Source: Siniperca chuatsi
Taxonomy: Eukaryota > Chordata > Actinopteri > Centrarchiformes > Sinipercidae
Direction: 5' to 3'
NCBI RefSeq assembly: GCF_020085105.1
Contig: NC_058046.1
Coordinates: forward strand, 24,393,675 to 24,457,674
DNA length: 64,000 nucleotides
Below, piece by piece: positions 33,301-44,298 of the stretch (its first letter is position 1; every line of letters begins with the position of its first letter). The notes beneath the pieces are model-generated. The model was not told the DNA's origin. It saw only the letters and a program-made list of their open reading frames with translations, and did not search any database. Made by a program: the position numbers and the translations under genes.

Positions 33301-36049
33301 GGGTTGTATTTTTTGTAAATTCCATGAGAGAAAGTTTGTCTCATAGCAGCAAGGAGACTGTTCATGTTGGCTCGCTGAATGAAGGACTGGAAAACTGTGT
33401 GTAAATTGGCTTCAGGCCCTCACTACATGCATATAATCCTGTGTGGCAGGCTTGATTTCTGTCAGGACAGGAGAGCAGAGTGTGGGAATGAGCAGGTCCA
33501 TATCAGATGCACAACCACATTACTGCTGGTCAGCTTTCATGTTGTAGCATATCTACTGTATCATCAGTTAAACTCAGCATCAGGAGGATTCATGAAAGAA
33601 GCATAAGACTCCATGATCTGTCAGTGTTGGTGATGATACATATCTATGATGGTGACTCCACGGGCACATGGAGAGCTGCAGTAACAAAGATCTGACAGTT
33701 TGAAGATATGTATCTATCAAAAGCAACTGGGAGGCAGAGACCTCTCACCCACAGGTTATGAATAAGTCATAATTCTGAGTGTCTCATGTGCCGTGAAGTG
33801 TAAAATACTCCTCCCTCAGCACTCACATAAACACAGAAAATCTTGACCTTGCCAAGGAAGTGCTGTTCAAGCACTTTCCCAGAAGTCTGTTCAACAACCA
33901 GCAAACAAGCGGAAAGTATTCATCAGTTTCAGGATGTAGTGACCTTTCTGAACTGCAGCATGCACACTCACACGCACATACACACATAGACAATATATAC
34001 ATGCATGCAACCACAGACACATGCAAATCACATGTGTAGATTAGAATCTCAAATTAGCAAAATTTCATATGATTGGAAAAGCAATAATCTAATGCTAAAT
34101 ACATATTAGATGTTTAGATTATCAGCCAAAAACTCTCTGCTAGCAGCCCTCTAAAGTCTCGCCTTAAATGTCAATATCATTGTCAAAAAAGGGTGAGAAA
34201 GCCCTGCTGCACACTTCCTCAAAATACTCTGCTCTTTACCCCACTTGAAAAAGTCCCTTCAAGTTCTCCCTCTGAGTGCAGTCCTTAGTGAGACTGCAGA
34301 GAGCCATGAAGTGAGAACTGGGGAGATCACACAAGGTGCCTGCTGACTGCCGCAACAGGATATGTTTAGGCTCCATCCCTGTAGTAGAAGAGGCAGAGCT
34401 GCTAATTTGAGAGCATTGTAGTCTTAACAAACAGCACCATGCCCTGCCTGGACTATAATCAGCTGCAAACAGAAGACTCAAACTCCACAGAGAAACCAAA
34501 ACTGTAGCGTAGGTGGCTGAAAACAGTCATACAAACAAATATGCACACATACAGTATATACATGGTGTGTGCACACTTAAAAGATCCACATTGAGTTATT
34601 CAGGCTGCACACGCTGAAAAAAAACCTTACTGCAAATAGTGCTGAAAGACTTTGTGTGTGGGGAGTCAGACTGAGTGAGTGCTGTTGTGTGAAACCATTG
34701 TAACTACTGCAGAATGGAAACTGTGATAACAATAAGGAGAGCCATGGTTTGTGAGGAGGCCTGGAATAAACTCAAGGACTATAATAGAATAGGGCACACC
34801 CCAAACCATCCTGAAACACATAAACACACTTAAAATACCTGATTATATTGTACTCTGCCTTTTCCTTTTAGCTGTAATTCCCCGGAAGTAGAATCACAAA
34901 TGCAAATATGTTTCATCAGACATTCCTTTTACACTTTTTTTTCAGAAACCTGTGTAAGGGGTGACGGTTTAGATTGAAAGAAGATAGGTTGACAGATCAT
35001 CCTCACAATGCATGACTGCCTCTGAGGCTGCTGGATAGACACTGATGTTTCCTGTTTGCTTCCTGTTTATTTCTGCCATTTCCTTTTTGACTGATAATGA
35101 ATAGTAACGTTGCTGTAGCGTCTATATCCTGTTGCTATAACGTTACTCAACTCAGTTGTAACTGAAATGCACTGCCTCAGTTTGTCTTCAAGATGGGTAA
35201 TTATATGTAGACAGCATATTTTGGCTGAGGGTAATCTCTAATTATTTATAATTAATTGTAGAGTGAGAATAAAGCAAATTTTAAGTGGAGACATGTCCCT
35301 GAAATTCTGCACAAGCAGAGGAGATGGAATGAGATGAACTTGACTGGGAATGTCAAGACAAAGCAAACCTGTGCACAAACAAGAAGCACAATCCTTGATA
35401 CCGATCGTAACTACAGCAGAACTCCTTGACAACACAAACTTTAACTGCAGACACGACTGAATCCTGCTGAACTGAATCACACCCGCATCTTAAATGTTTC
35501 AAATCTCATACCTGCTCCTCAGTTGCTGTCATGCCTATGACTTTGCTATTATGACCCAGTTCTGCTGGGCTCTAGTCAACCCTGACTTCATATGAATCAG
35601 TCAGCCTTTTTAGCTGCATGAGATAATACTCTTATTTTGTGGCCTGGGAACTGTCTGAAGTGTTTTGCCTTGAACTGACTCAGATCATATCAGACAATAT
35701 ACAACATCAGTGTTCATTCCCTACAGATGTGGTGAGATGATTTACCATCCTAAATGGAGGCTGGCGGGTCGGTTATGTATAACCTAATACCACATTTATT
35801 CCCCTCAGGGCATCAGAGTGACTTATGGCTCTTAACGAATGTTTGTGTGCTGAACGTTTCATCGTCACCAACAAAATGACACATTCAGCAAGAATTAGAG
35901 TGATAACATGATAGAACAGCCTCCCTTCCCTTTTTATGTGAAAGTTATGAATCTATTAGACTGAGGTTAAGCCTGATGTATAGTTCATCTCATAGCTGGT
36001 GCAGACTGGAGACATTTTTAAAGAGTCGCTTTACCAAAATTGCAAAAAA

Positions 36050-36330
36050 CAAATAACTTACTTCTCACTTACCTCCATGTACTTATGTTTGGTTTTATGT
36101 TGCCAGATTTTGAGATACCAGTTTCTGAGATTTCTGCCCGCACACTGGTACTATGGAGGTGAATGGAATTGTGTTGTTGATGCTCACACAATTAAATAAT
36201 TACATTTAAATAATTAAACAGCATCTTGTCTTTTTAGGAAAAATCATATAAAATGAATAGGGACTATTTTTTCACTAGAAAGGAGTTCTAAAGAATGAAA
36301 ATACCACAATGACACATTGAATTTTTAAAA
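36050..36330 (+). repeat. Dispersed repeat, family shared with 5530-5700
   Basis: TTCTCACTTACCTCCATGTA, TGCCAGATTTTGAGATACCA, GAGATTTCTGCCCGCACA and CTATGGAGGTGAATGGAA form a string known from other fish loci. The diverged partner is in mrps36 intron 1. Confidence 0.5.
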
Positions 36331-37534
36331 ATATAGTTTTTAATAGCCTGTCTCCAGAACTCTGTGAATAAAAATTTCATTCACCTCCATTGTATATCAC
36401 TAGGGATCCTTTAAACTTCTCGCAGACTTTTTTGGGGGGATATACAGACTTGGAAATATCAAGAACTCCTCCTAACTCCACCAGTGAGATCCACCAAGAC
36501 AGCAGAGTTGACCTCACTGTATTTAAACCAGGTCCCACATATTTTCCTGTGTGTATCATAATGCTGGATCATGACATCATAGGGCTTCTGAGAAACCTCC
36601 GTGCTCCCATGAGACCACGGCTGTGTCGGGGCCAGTGTGGTCACAGCAACTAAATCATAACATAGCAACAGTATCACAATTGCTTTGATTGGGACTTAGA
36701 CACACTCGCACAAAACACACTTGAACACCGACTCACACACACACACAGAGGATTGAGAGGATTGCTCTGTCATCTGTTACAGGTTACAAGTTATTTGTAA
36801 TCAAGTTTTGATTGCTGTTGAATTAAGAACAAAGACTTTTGATTTTTTGCTCCAGAAATAACATAATAAAATGCTACAATAAAGCCAATAACCACTCCCT
36901 CTAATGTATTGCGTTTATTGAGACTGTAATTTAAACTGACTGATGGAGCTCCAGTTGATGTCATGTGTGTGCTTGCCACAGCAGTGAGGATCTGGCATGT
37001 TATACTGTGTCTTACTGTCAAATGTGGCATGCTGTAACAGAGCTCTGCACTGATCTGTGTGACAGCTGCTCAGTGGTAAAACACACAAGGCTCCGGTTAT
37101 TTTTGCAGGTAAAATCAAACACATAAAGGCCTAGTAATCATGAGTAAAATGACAACAGTATACTCTGTTGTCTCTGGCAGTTATCTCTCTCAGTGTGTGT
37201 GTGATTCATCTTGACTGTTCCAAGAGACATCTGCAAGTGTTACTCATGGTACTCACAGCTGGCTGATAGTGAATTTGAAGTAGCACTGTGTGGGAAGATG
37301 GTGGGTGAGGATGGGTCTATTTGATGACAATAGTACAAATTAGACATCCTGTGGGGCAACCACCAAACACAAGGGAGCTTGATGATTCATAGTGGATTCA
37401 TAGTTGCTGTTCATCCTTCTTACACTGTGTCCCTCTTTTCTCCCGCTTCCCCCTTGTACACGTCATTTACTCCCACTTCACATGTACACAGATTCTGTGT
37501 GTGTCTCTGAATCTCTTCTGTCTCTGTGTCTGTA

Positions 37535-37867
37535 GGCGTGCCTTTCAGATGGTACCATGGCTGAGGGAAGCTGCTTTGGTGCGTTGTAGCTGTTTGGGAT
37601 GACCAGAACCGGGCCTTGCGTTAAAAAAAGAAGAGGGGAAAGCAAAGAAGAAAGAATTGTGAGAGGAGGGGAAACATCTGCTCAGAGAGGATAAGATCAG
37701 CCGCCCATGTGGATCTGAACCTATTTGACCTTTCTCTTTGTAAGGCAAGGAATTTCAACTCCCCAATATCAGTGCTCTGTCACTTGGAGGAGCTTTAAAG
37801 GGCTTCAATCATTTTTATTTAATTTTTTTTATCAGTCATTATTACCATTTCAGAAAGACTTAACGCC
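37535..37867 (+). other. lhfpl2: lhfpl2 5'UTR in the first coding exon, with two uORFs
   Basis: A pyrimidine-rich tract ending in TCTGTGTCTGTAG|GCG gives a good acceptor at 37534, so the exon probably starts at 37535. Two overlapping upstream ATGs lie close behind. One at 37549 opens a 17-codon frame. One at 37557, in a strong context (ACCATGG), opens a 10-codon frame ending at TAG 37587-37589. Both end well before the main ATG at 37868. Confidence 0.5.
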
Positions 37868-39671
37868 ATGTGCCATGTTATTGTAACATGCCGCTCCATG
37901 CTCTGGACGCTGCTCAGTATTGTAGTGGCCTTTGCTGAGCTCATTGCCTTCATGAGCCCCGATTGGTTGCTGGGATTCCCTCAGTCGGACTCCACTGCGA
38001 GCGGGGCGGGAGTGGACTCCGGGGAGTACCGGCCGTCTCTCGGCCTCTACAGCCGCTGCCTTCGTATCGGGACCCGGGGAATAGGGGTGAGCTGTGGGCC
38101 TTACGCCGGGACATTTGGAGAAGTGGCCAGTGGCTTCTGGCAGGCCGCCATGTTGTTTCTGGCAGCAGGGACGTTAGTACTAGGAGGAGTGGCCTGTATC
38201 TCCGTCTTCAGCCTGTGCTTCCAGAGCATCCTGAAGAAGAGCATATTCAACATCTGTGGACTGCTCCAGGCTATCGCAGGTGAGATATCTGTCTCTGTGT
38301 GTGTGGATAAGGGTGTAGGTGTGTTTAGTACATGTCTGACACAGAAAAAGTAGTCCTGTGTCCAGATCTTCCACATAAACTGTACCCTCAGAAATTCATT
38401 TCACTCAAATTGGAATATATTTTATTTTATTGTTTATTTTGGCATTTTGCCTTCGTTCATGTAGTGTACAGTAGAGATAGACAGGAAACGCAGGAAGGGA
38501 GTGAAAGAGATGACATGTAAGAAAGGTCCCCAGCTGGAATCAAACCGACCACTAGGCCAAGAGGACACCCCAAAGTACAGTAGAATCGTATATACTGTAT
38601 ACAAGTTACTCATAAAACTTGCTTGCTAACCTAACAAGAGACGAGCAAAAAAAAATAAAGTTCTACTATCGTTTCTGCAAAACAGAGGTCTGAAGTAAAG
38701 TAAAAACTGAAAAATATTGATTAAATTGTTTGAATGTTTTACAAATAAAATTTAGTGTTCATTTCATACAATGATTTCACCCAAAAAAATGGGCCATGCT
38801 TCCTCTGGGTTCACACATTCAGAGATACCAGTTGAAAAGGAAGGAAGTTCTCACAAAATTTGCATCCTCTAAAGCTCAGGAAAAGTAGTGAAGAACCAGT
38901 GACAAACAGTTACACCTCACTTGCTACAGAAGCTAATGCTAATAATCAGGAATCTGTGAGACATTGTTTATAGTGGTTACATGTCTATGCAGGCATATTG
39001 CTGTACGTTTTATAATCATGCCTTTAGGGAGTTTCAGTGTTGCTATTGAGTTTACAAGTTGGCAACATCTACAGTAGTGGTGTTCCATCCCACGTTTCCT
39101 AGTTGGAGGTTGGATATGCCAAACAAACTTAACTAAACTAAATCTTTTTGCATGTTTCTTTCAACAATGGGCTCCCACAGGTGTGTTTGGCTTGACAGGT
39201 CTGTCGATTAGGTAATCTATCATTATGTGACATCATTGTAGTGGTGGTCTTTCCTCTCATCACAAATCAAATGCTTGTCAGCTAAATAGATGTATTCTTC
39301 ACCAAAGTTGAGTCACCACGTTCCCAGCTTCACTGTGATCTGTTTGTGCTTTCAGCCCCGATGTTTACGTGTACGTGACTAAACCCCTCGTCTCATTGTC
39401 TACTCTCCCTCCAGGCCTGTTGCTGATGGTGGGTCTCATGCTGTACCCTGCTGGTTGGGGTTCAGAGAAGGTGATCAGCTACTGCGGTCCAGAGGCCTCG
39501 CCCTTTAAGCCGGATCTGTGTTCGCTCGGCTGGGCGTTCTACGCAGCGATAGGAGGAACGCTGGCAACCTTCCTGTGTGCTGTTTTGTCCGCACAGGCTG
39601 AGATCGCCACCTCCAGCGATAAGGTTCAGGAGGAGATTGAGGAAGGGAAGAGTCTGATTTGCCTGCTTTGA
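37868..39671 (+). CDS. lhfpl2: LHFPL tetraspan subfamily member 2
   Basis: Two coding exons, 37868-38279 and 39415-39671, joined at a phase-1 intron, encode 222 residues (human 228). The first 29 residues ([20 protein letters not shown] and onward) are nearly identical to human LHFPL2. Four hydrophobic segments are visible, roughly at residues 10-30, 92-115, 130-150 and 180-205. The first extracellular loop contains the cysteine-bearing [18 protein letters not shown] block, and the C-terminus ends in the conserved [13 protein letters not shown]. The protein is a claudin-related four-pass membrane protein. In mice it is needed for distal reproductive tract development, and its molecular role is poorly known. 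The gene looks intact. It is convergent with scamp1, as in human 5q14. Confidence 0.95.
38280..39414 (+). other. lhfpl2: lhfpl2 intron between coding exons
   Basis: Donor GCAG|GTGAGA and acceptor CTCCCTCCAG|GCCTG. It carries a reverse-oriented SINE (38417-38572). Nothing else is recognised. Confidence 0.8.
38417..38572 (-). mobile_element. tRNA-derived SINE, reverse orientation
   Basis: Read on the minus strand it has an A-box-like TGGCCTAGTGG (38559-38549) and a B box GGTTTGATTCC (38546-38536). The shared body CATTTCTTTCACTCCC-type stretch, CGTTTCCTG and the tail GAAGGCAAAATGCC follow. Same family as 1690-1845. Confidence 0.65.
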
Positions 39672-41155
39672 GCTTTCAGAAGCCTTGGGAAACTCCAGGA
39701 AATCTGTACCTGTACATCTCAGTGGAGGGAGGACAGACATCTCTCTGAGTGATTTTCTTCATGATAGCCTGGATAAAATCAGCTGATTGTTGAAAAGATA
39801 GAAGCCTTGGTAACAGTGTTTTAAATCGTTCGTCGCGTTGTTCTTTTCTGTACCTTGCTGAAGCCTACCTGATGATACCAAGACGAAGGAAGAAAATGTA
39901 TTATTCCCTTCTACAGCTTCAGGTTAAACTGCCAGAAAGACTCTGGTACAGCAGCAGGCTAAGGAACATTATGTGTACACTTATTCAGTGTTTTTGACCA
40001 AGATACTGTTTATTTCTGTAATAATTGCCTGAAACAAACCACTGTACTGAAAAAGCAGGAGATTAGTTAAAGAAATTGGTAGTGGATATGCCGTTAGTGT
40101 TATTGTGGACAGGTTAAACACTGTCAGCAAAACAGTGTGTAGGTTTGTATCATCATTATAATGTTCACCTGCAAACCTCAACAAACCACTGAATACTAGC
40201 AGATGTGTCTGCTAAAACACCCAACAACAGCTTGCAAATGGTGTGTGTGTGTGTGTGTGTGTGTATTATAGACATTAACTTTTGAGGTTTCAAAATGTCC
40301 ATATGCTCTGATTCTGTGGCACAGCAGGACAGTAAGACTCTCTTGCTAACTTTAGATTTACCACTTAAGGGATTGCTCACTTTAAAAGGAGTTCCTCCTG
40401 TTAATTGCTGGTCTATTGCAGCTTATTAATGTGTGTGCAGAGAAGGAACAGAGACTTTGCCATATGTTTCACTGTGGTGAGTTTTCATGAGGGGATGTTT
40501 GCTCAGCGAGATAAAGCAGGCAGCACCATAGCTTATCATGAATTACCTTATGGCACACCATACAGAAAAGATCTGGCTTTGTAAAGACACAAAAAAGTGG
40601 GTAAAAACTGAAAAAGCTGTTGTTGAGGCTTTGCTAGTCTAATGCAAAAACTCCCAATGGGTCATCAGTGTTGCCATTTCAGTGTTCTGAAAAGCTGATT
40701 AAGGCAGACTTCTTTGTTTGGCACTTTTGGATTCCTAAAGATCACCTGATATTGTGTTTTGCACTTGCTCCTTAATTCATTTCACATTGCTACACATTTT
40801 GTTCACTTGTTTTCATTTTTTCCAGCAATGCTATATTAAGTAGCTGTAAATGTCATTGCTTCTATTCATTGCAGATGAGGTGTGCAATAATTCAACTATA
40901 GTGTGTTTGCTGTGAGAGTGAGTGGACTGAGAGGATGAGACTGAAGAGTGAAATCACAGCATGGATCTGTATCCAAAGCATTTCTAGTCTGTCTGTGCTT
41001 AAATTAATGTTCACTGTCTGCTGTTTTTGTTACATTAACAAAAGAGTAACAGCATATGTGGCACATTGTATGATGCTGTATGTATGAGAGGTTGATATGT
41101 GTGAGGAAAGATGCAGTCTGTACTTTGTACTCAAATAAACCAGGCCTTCTTTAGT
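39672..41155 (+). other. lhfpl2: lhfpl2 3'UTR (inferred)
   Basis: No other gene is seen after the stop codon. An AATAAA at 41134-41139 is a plausible poly(A) signal. A (GT)12 run lies at 40241-40264. Confidence 0.5.
40241..40264. repeat. (GT)n microsatellite
   Basis: Twelve GT units inside the inferred lhfpl2 3'UTR. Confidence 0.95.
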
Positions 41156-41292
41156 AAAAGTTAGTGGTAAGTTTGTAAAACTTTTTCTTTTACTCTGATG
41201 TGCATAAGTTCCTACTGTTAAACCCAAAACCTCCTGAGGAAACACTGACACCTAGAGATGGAAAGTAGACAACACAGAACAGTAGCTTATAC

Positions 41293-41463
41293 CAGTGCAT
41301 CCCAACCTGGGTTGCAAGATAAATTTGAGGGGTTTTATTAAATAGTTAAGCTTTACTTCATCAATCATCTTAAAACTGTTTAAATTTAAGAGTTTGACCA
41401 GTGAACATCAACATTTTGGTTGAACTGCTCGACTAGACATTGTTTCTTTTTAAAGGGTCACTG
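41293..41463. mobile_element. Short hAT MITE with 8-bp target duplication
   Basis: The element runs from CAGTGCATCCCAACCTGGGT to GGGTCACTG, with CAGTG/CACTG inverted tips. GCTTATAC is duplicated outside both ends (41285-41292 and 41464-41471). At 171 bp it is too small to encode anything. The left end resembles that of the 23899-24253 element. Confidence 0.8.
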
Positions 41464-41609
41464 GCTTATACCACAGATCCTAAGCAAATATCTGGTAAAT
41501 TTTTCTGGCTTTAAGTAAAAATTCCAGTAATTTTTTTGACAATAATATACACAGATAAGAAGCAGATGAAAGTTATGTAACTACATAATGGTTTTCTGAA
41601 AATCCACAA

Positions 41610-44298
41610 AGATTTCTTTCAAATTTTATTTCATGTTAATACCATAAATATACAAAACTCAAACTATTTCACATGCAACAAAGGCCAGACAAGAGTGCAT
41701 TACGTTTTCTTTTTACATGTGATTGATAATGGGGATCAAATTTTCAACTTTACAAAATATACAAGTGTCCCTTTTGAATGAGTTTCTTCTCTGATTCAGT
41801 GAAATAACATCGTCACAGGTCAAAAACACATCTTTGTGTCAGCAACACGTCATTCTGTACTGCAGCTCGCCAAATACATCAAGAAATGACCCACTGTGGC
41901 ATGGCTTCATATAACAACTGTTTAAAACTATAGTTACATGGGAGTCACATGGGTGTTTGTAGCAAAGAAAAGTTGTGTAATATCTTAAAATAAAACATGG
42001 CAAGGGAACACATCACAAAGATTTAAAAACAAATCTATATGGACATTTGGTAGATTTCTCACAGCTTTTCAGGACACAGAATAACACTTGAGGGAGATTT
42101 TTTTTTTTCTTTTCATACCAATCATACACACATCCTCATCCACACAAGCACACCTCTTGCAGGGTCAAGTTACAAAGTTGTTAAACACTTTTAAATCTAG
42201 CTGATGCTATGATCATGTCACAAACATAATACAGAAGATCATATCAAACCAAACAAAATTGAAATGCAAACAACTTAAATTACACCATAAATAAACACAT
42301 TTGTATTTTGCACTAATTTCAACGTAAAACAAGAAATGTGCAATGAATTTAAAACAAAATATTTCCAAACAAAAAAAAATATTGCCACGATGTAGGCTTA
42401 TTATGTCATGACAAATTATTGAGCTTCAACTTGGTAACACTCACAGGAGTATTTTGTCCACTATAATGTTCAGTCCATTCATTTGTAACAGCACTGCCAG
42501 TCACCAGTCATCTATCATGCACATCTCCCACCACTCACCACCACTACAAGAGGTGCTAAAGCATGACACAAATGTAACCCACGTCCATATCTCACTTCAG
42601 TGACAGTAGTCTGTACAACTTAGTACTGAATAACACAGTTATTGTATATAAATTAATGTAGCGATATCACTGAATGTGAAATCAAGTCCAATCCTCTGTT
42701 ATCTTAATGTTCATTTTGGCTATGAAAAATCTGATGCCAGTAATCCAATACTGATAGAGGAAAATCACTGGACTGAGTTTTTTGTCTGTAAAAATGCAAA
42801 CGGACTGTTAGTCTATGAAGTGTACATATACACAGTATTAATGTTTTTACTATTTTATGTATGCAAGATAATCTTAAGAAGAACCATAGCTTTATCACGG
42901 TCCAGGTCATCTTCTGTGAGAAAAGGCAGGTCACTTCTCTCAGTTCCCCCTATGCATGGTGTGTGTCTTTTTCAACAGGAGACATGAGGAGCAGGAGGCC
43001 TCAGATTCATAGCAGCGTTAGGTTTTAACGAAGTGTGAAGGGCTACAAAAACAATTGAGGGACAGCCACATAGTAGTCTGTTAATGCCATACATACATTA
43101 AAAAATGTGAATATTTCTCAAGTTTTTTCCCCTTTTAGTGCACCAGGTCATGAAAGCATCTGACTGAACCTCTTTTAGGTTTGTGGCTAGAACTACTGAC
43201 CTGGGTGTTCAATGTGTCTTCACAAATAGATCCAAACATCATCAATCAGTCCAATAGCCACTGGGACATGCAATACCTTTACAGCTCACTTCTCACAGAA
43301 ACCAAGGGAAATTAAGTAGGCAGACATTCCCCCAAACCCAGCTACCACCTGTAGACAGAATGACTTTGCCAAAGAAGCAGCTACCTTGAGTGTGCTAAAC
43401 ATGCATGTCGTTATCATGCTGTCAAATCCTGGTAAGCCAGAGAGATGCTGACGCAGCCCACGTTGGCAATCAAAGTAGCACACAAAGTGGGAATAATTGT
43501 TCAACTGACAGGTGTCACTGGAGCACTGCTGGGGGCATATTTCTATTTATAAGGATTACCAGGATGGTATTTGTCAAGAGTCTTGGAATAGAAGCACAGA
43601 TATGGGACAAGGTACAATTTACCTTTCAGATCTCAATGACCAAGCACTGGATTATAAAAAACCTAAGTCAGACCCACAATTTTCTTAGAGTGAAGTACAC
43701 ATTCACACGCAGGCCCAGCTATTCAAACATACACTGTACTTTAGGTATGTGACCAAGAAACACCATGATCAGATTATCACTTTTCATGACTCTGTACTGT
43801 ATTAACCAGGCAGGAAGCAGTTTGGAGGTCAACACCATGACAAAAATAAGGTATGCTGGAACTGCCTGACCTAGGATCACCTCAAGGGGACAGAAGAACT
43901 GGGAAAGCGAAGGAGTGAGATGAAATCCCACATACTCAGAGAGCACACCTTGAGTCACTTAGTGGATGTTTCAAGGGATGTGAGCAGGCCGTTATCTGAC
44001 TGAAAAGCAGACAGGAAGGATGTAGGAGAGTTTTTACTGAAACTTGATTTTAAGTGAAGGTGGACAACTCTAGTCACTTTATCTGACTAATTTCTGTTAT
44101 CCAGTTATTTCTGGTCTCTGACTCTTTGCACTTTTTAAGCAAAGTGTACCGAGCAATCTTTGTATAACAACATTCATAAATAGAATCAATTTGATCTGAG
44201 AGCCTGCAGGGCCAGAGTTGTGCACCTCCAACTTTTGAGTGTGTGTGTGTTTGTGTGTGTGTGTGAGCATGTGTGTGCATGTGCATATGTGTGTCAGT
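41610..44298 (-). other. scamp1: scamp1 3'UTR (inferred, long)
   Basis: TTTATT at 41625-41630 is AATAAA on the scamp1 strand. Between it and the stop codon there is no other gene, and mammalian SCAMP1 also has a long 3'UTR. A degenerate (TG)n tract lies at 44238-44295, directly after the stop codon. The extent is inference. Confidence 0.4.

Larger units (their letters stand above)
28925..37534. other. Gene-free interval upstream of lhfpl2 coding exons
   Basis: No coding exon is supported in this 8.6 kb. It holds a dispersed-repeat copy at 30249-30350 and another at 36050-36330. It also has scattered low-complexity pieces. It may be lhfpl2 intron if the first exon lies near 28.4-28.8 kb. Confidence 0.4.
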
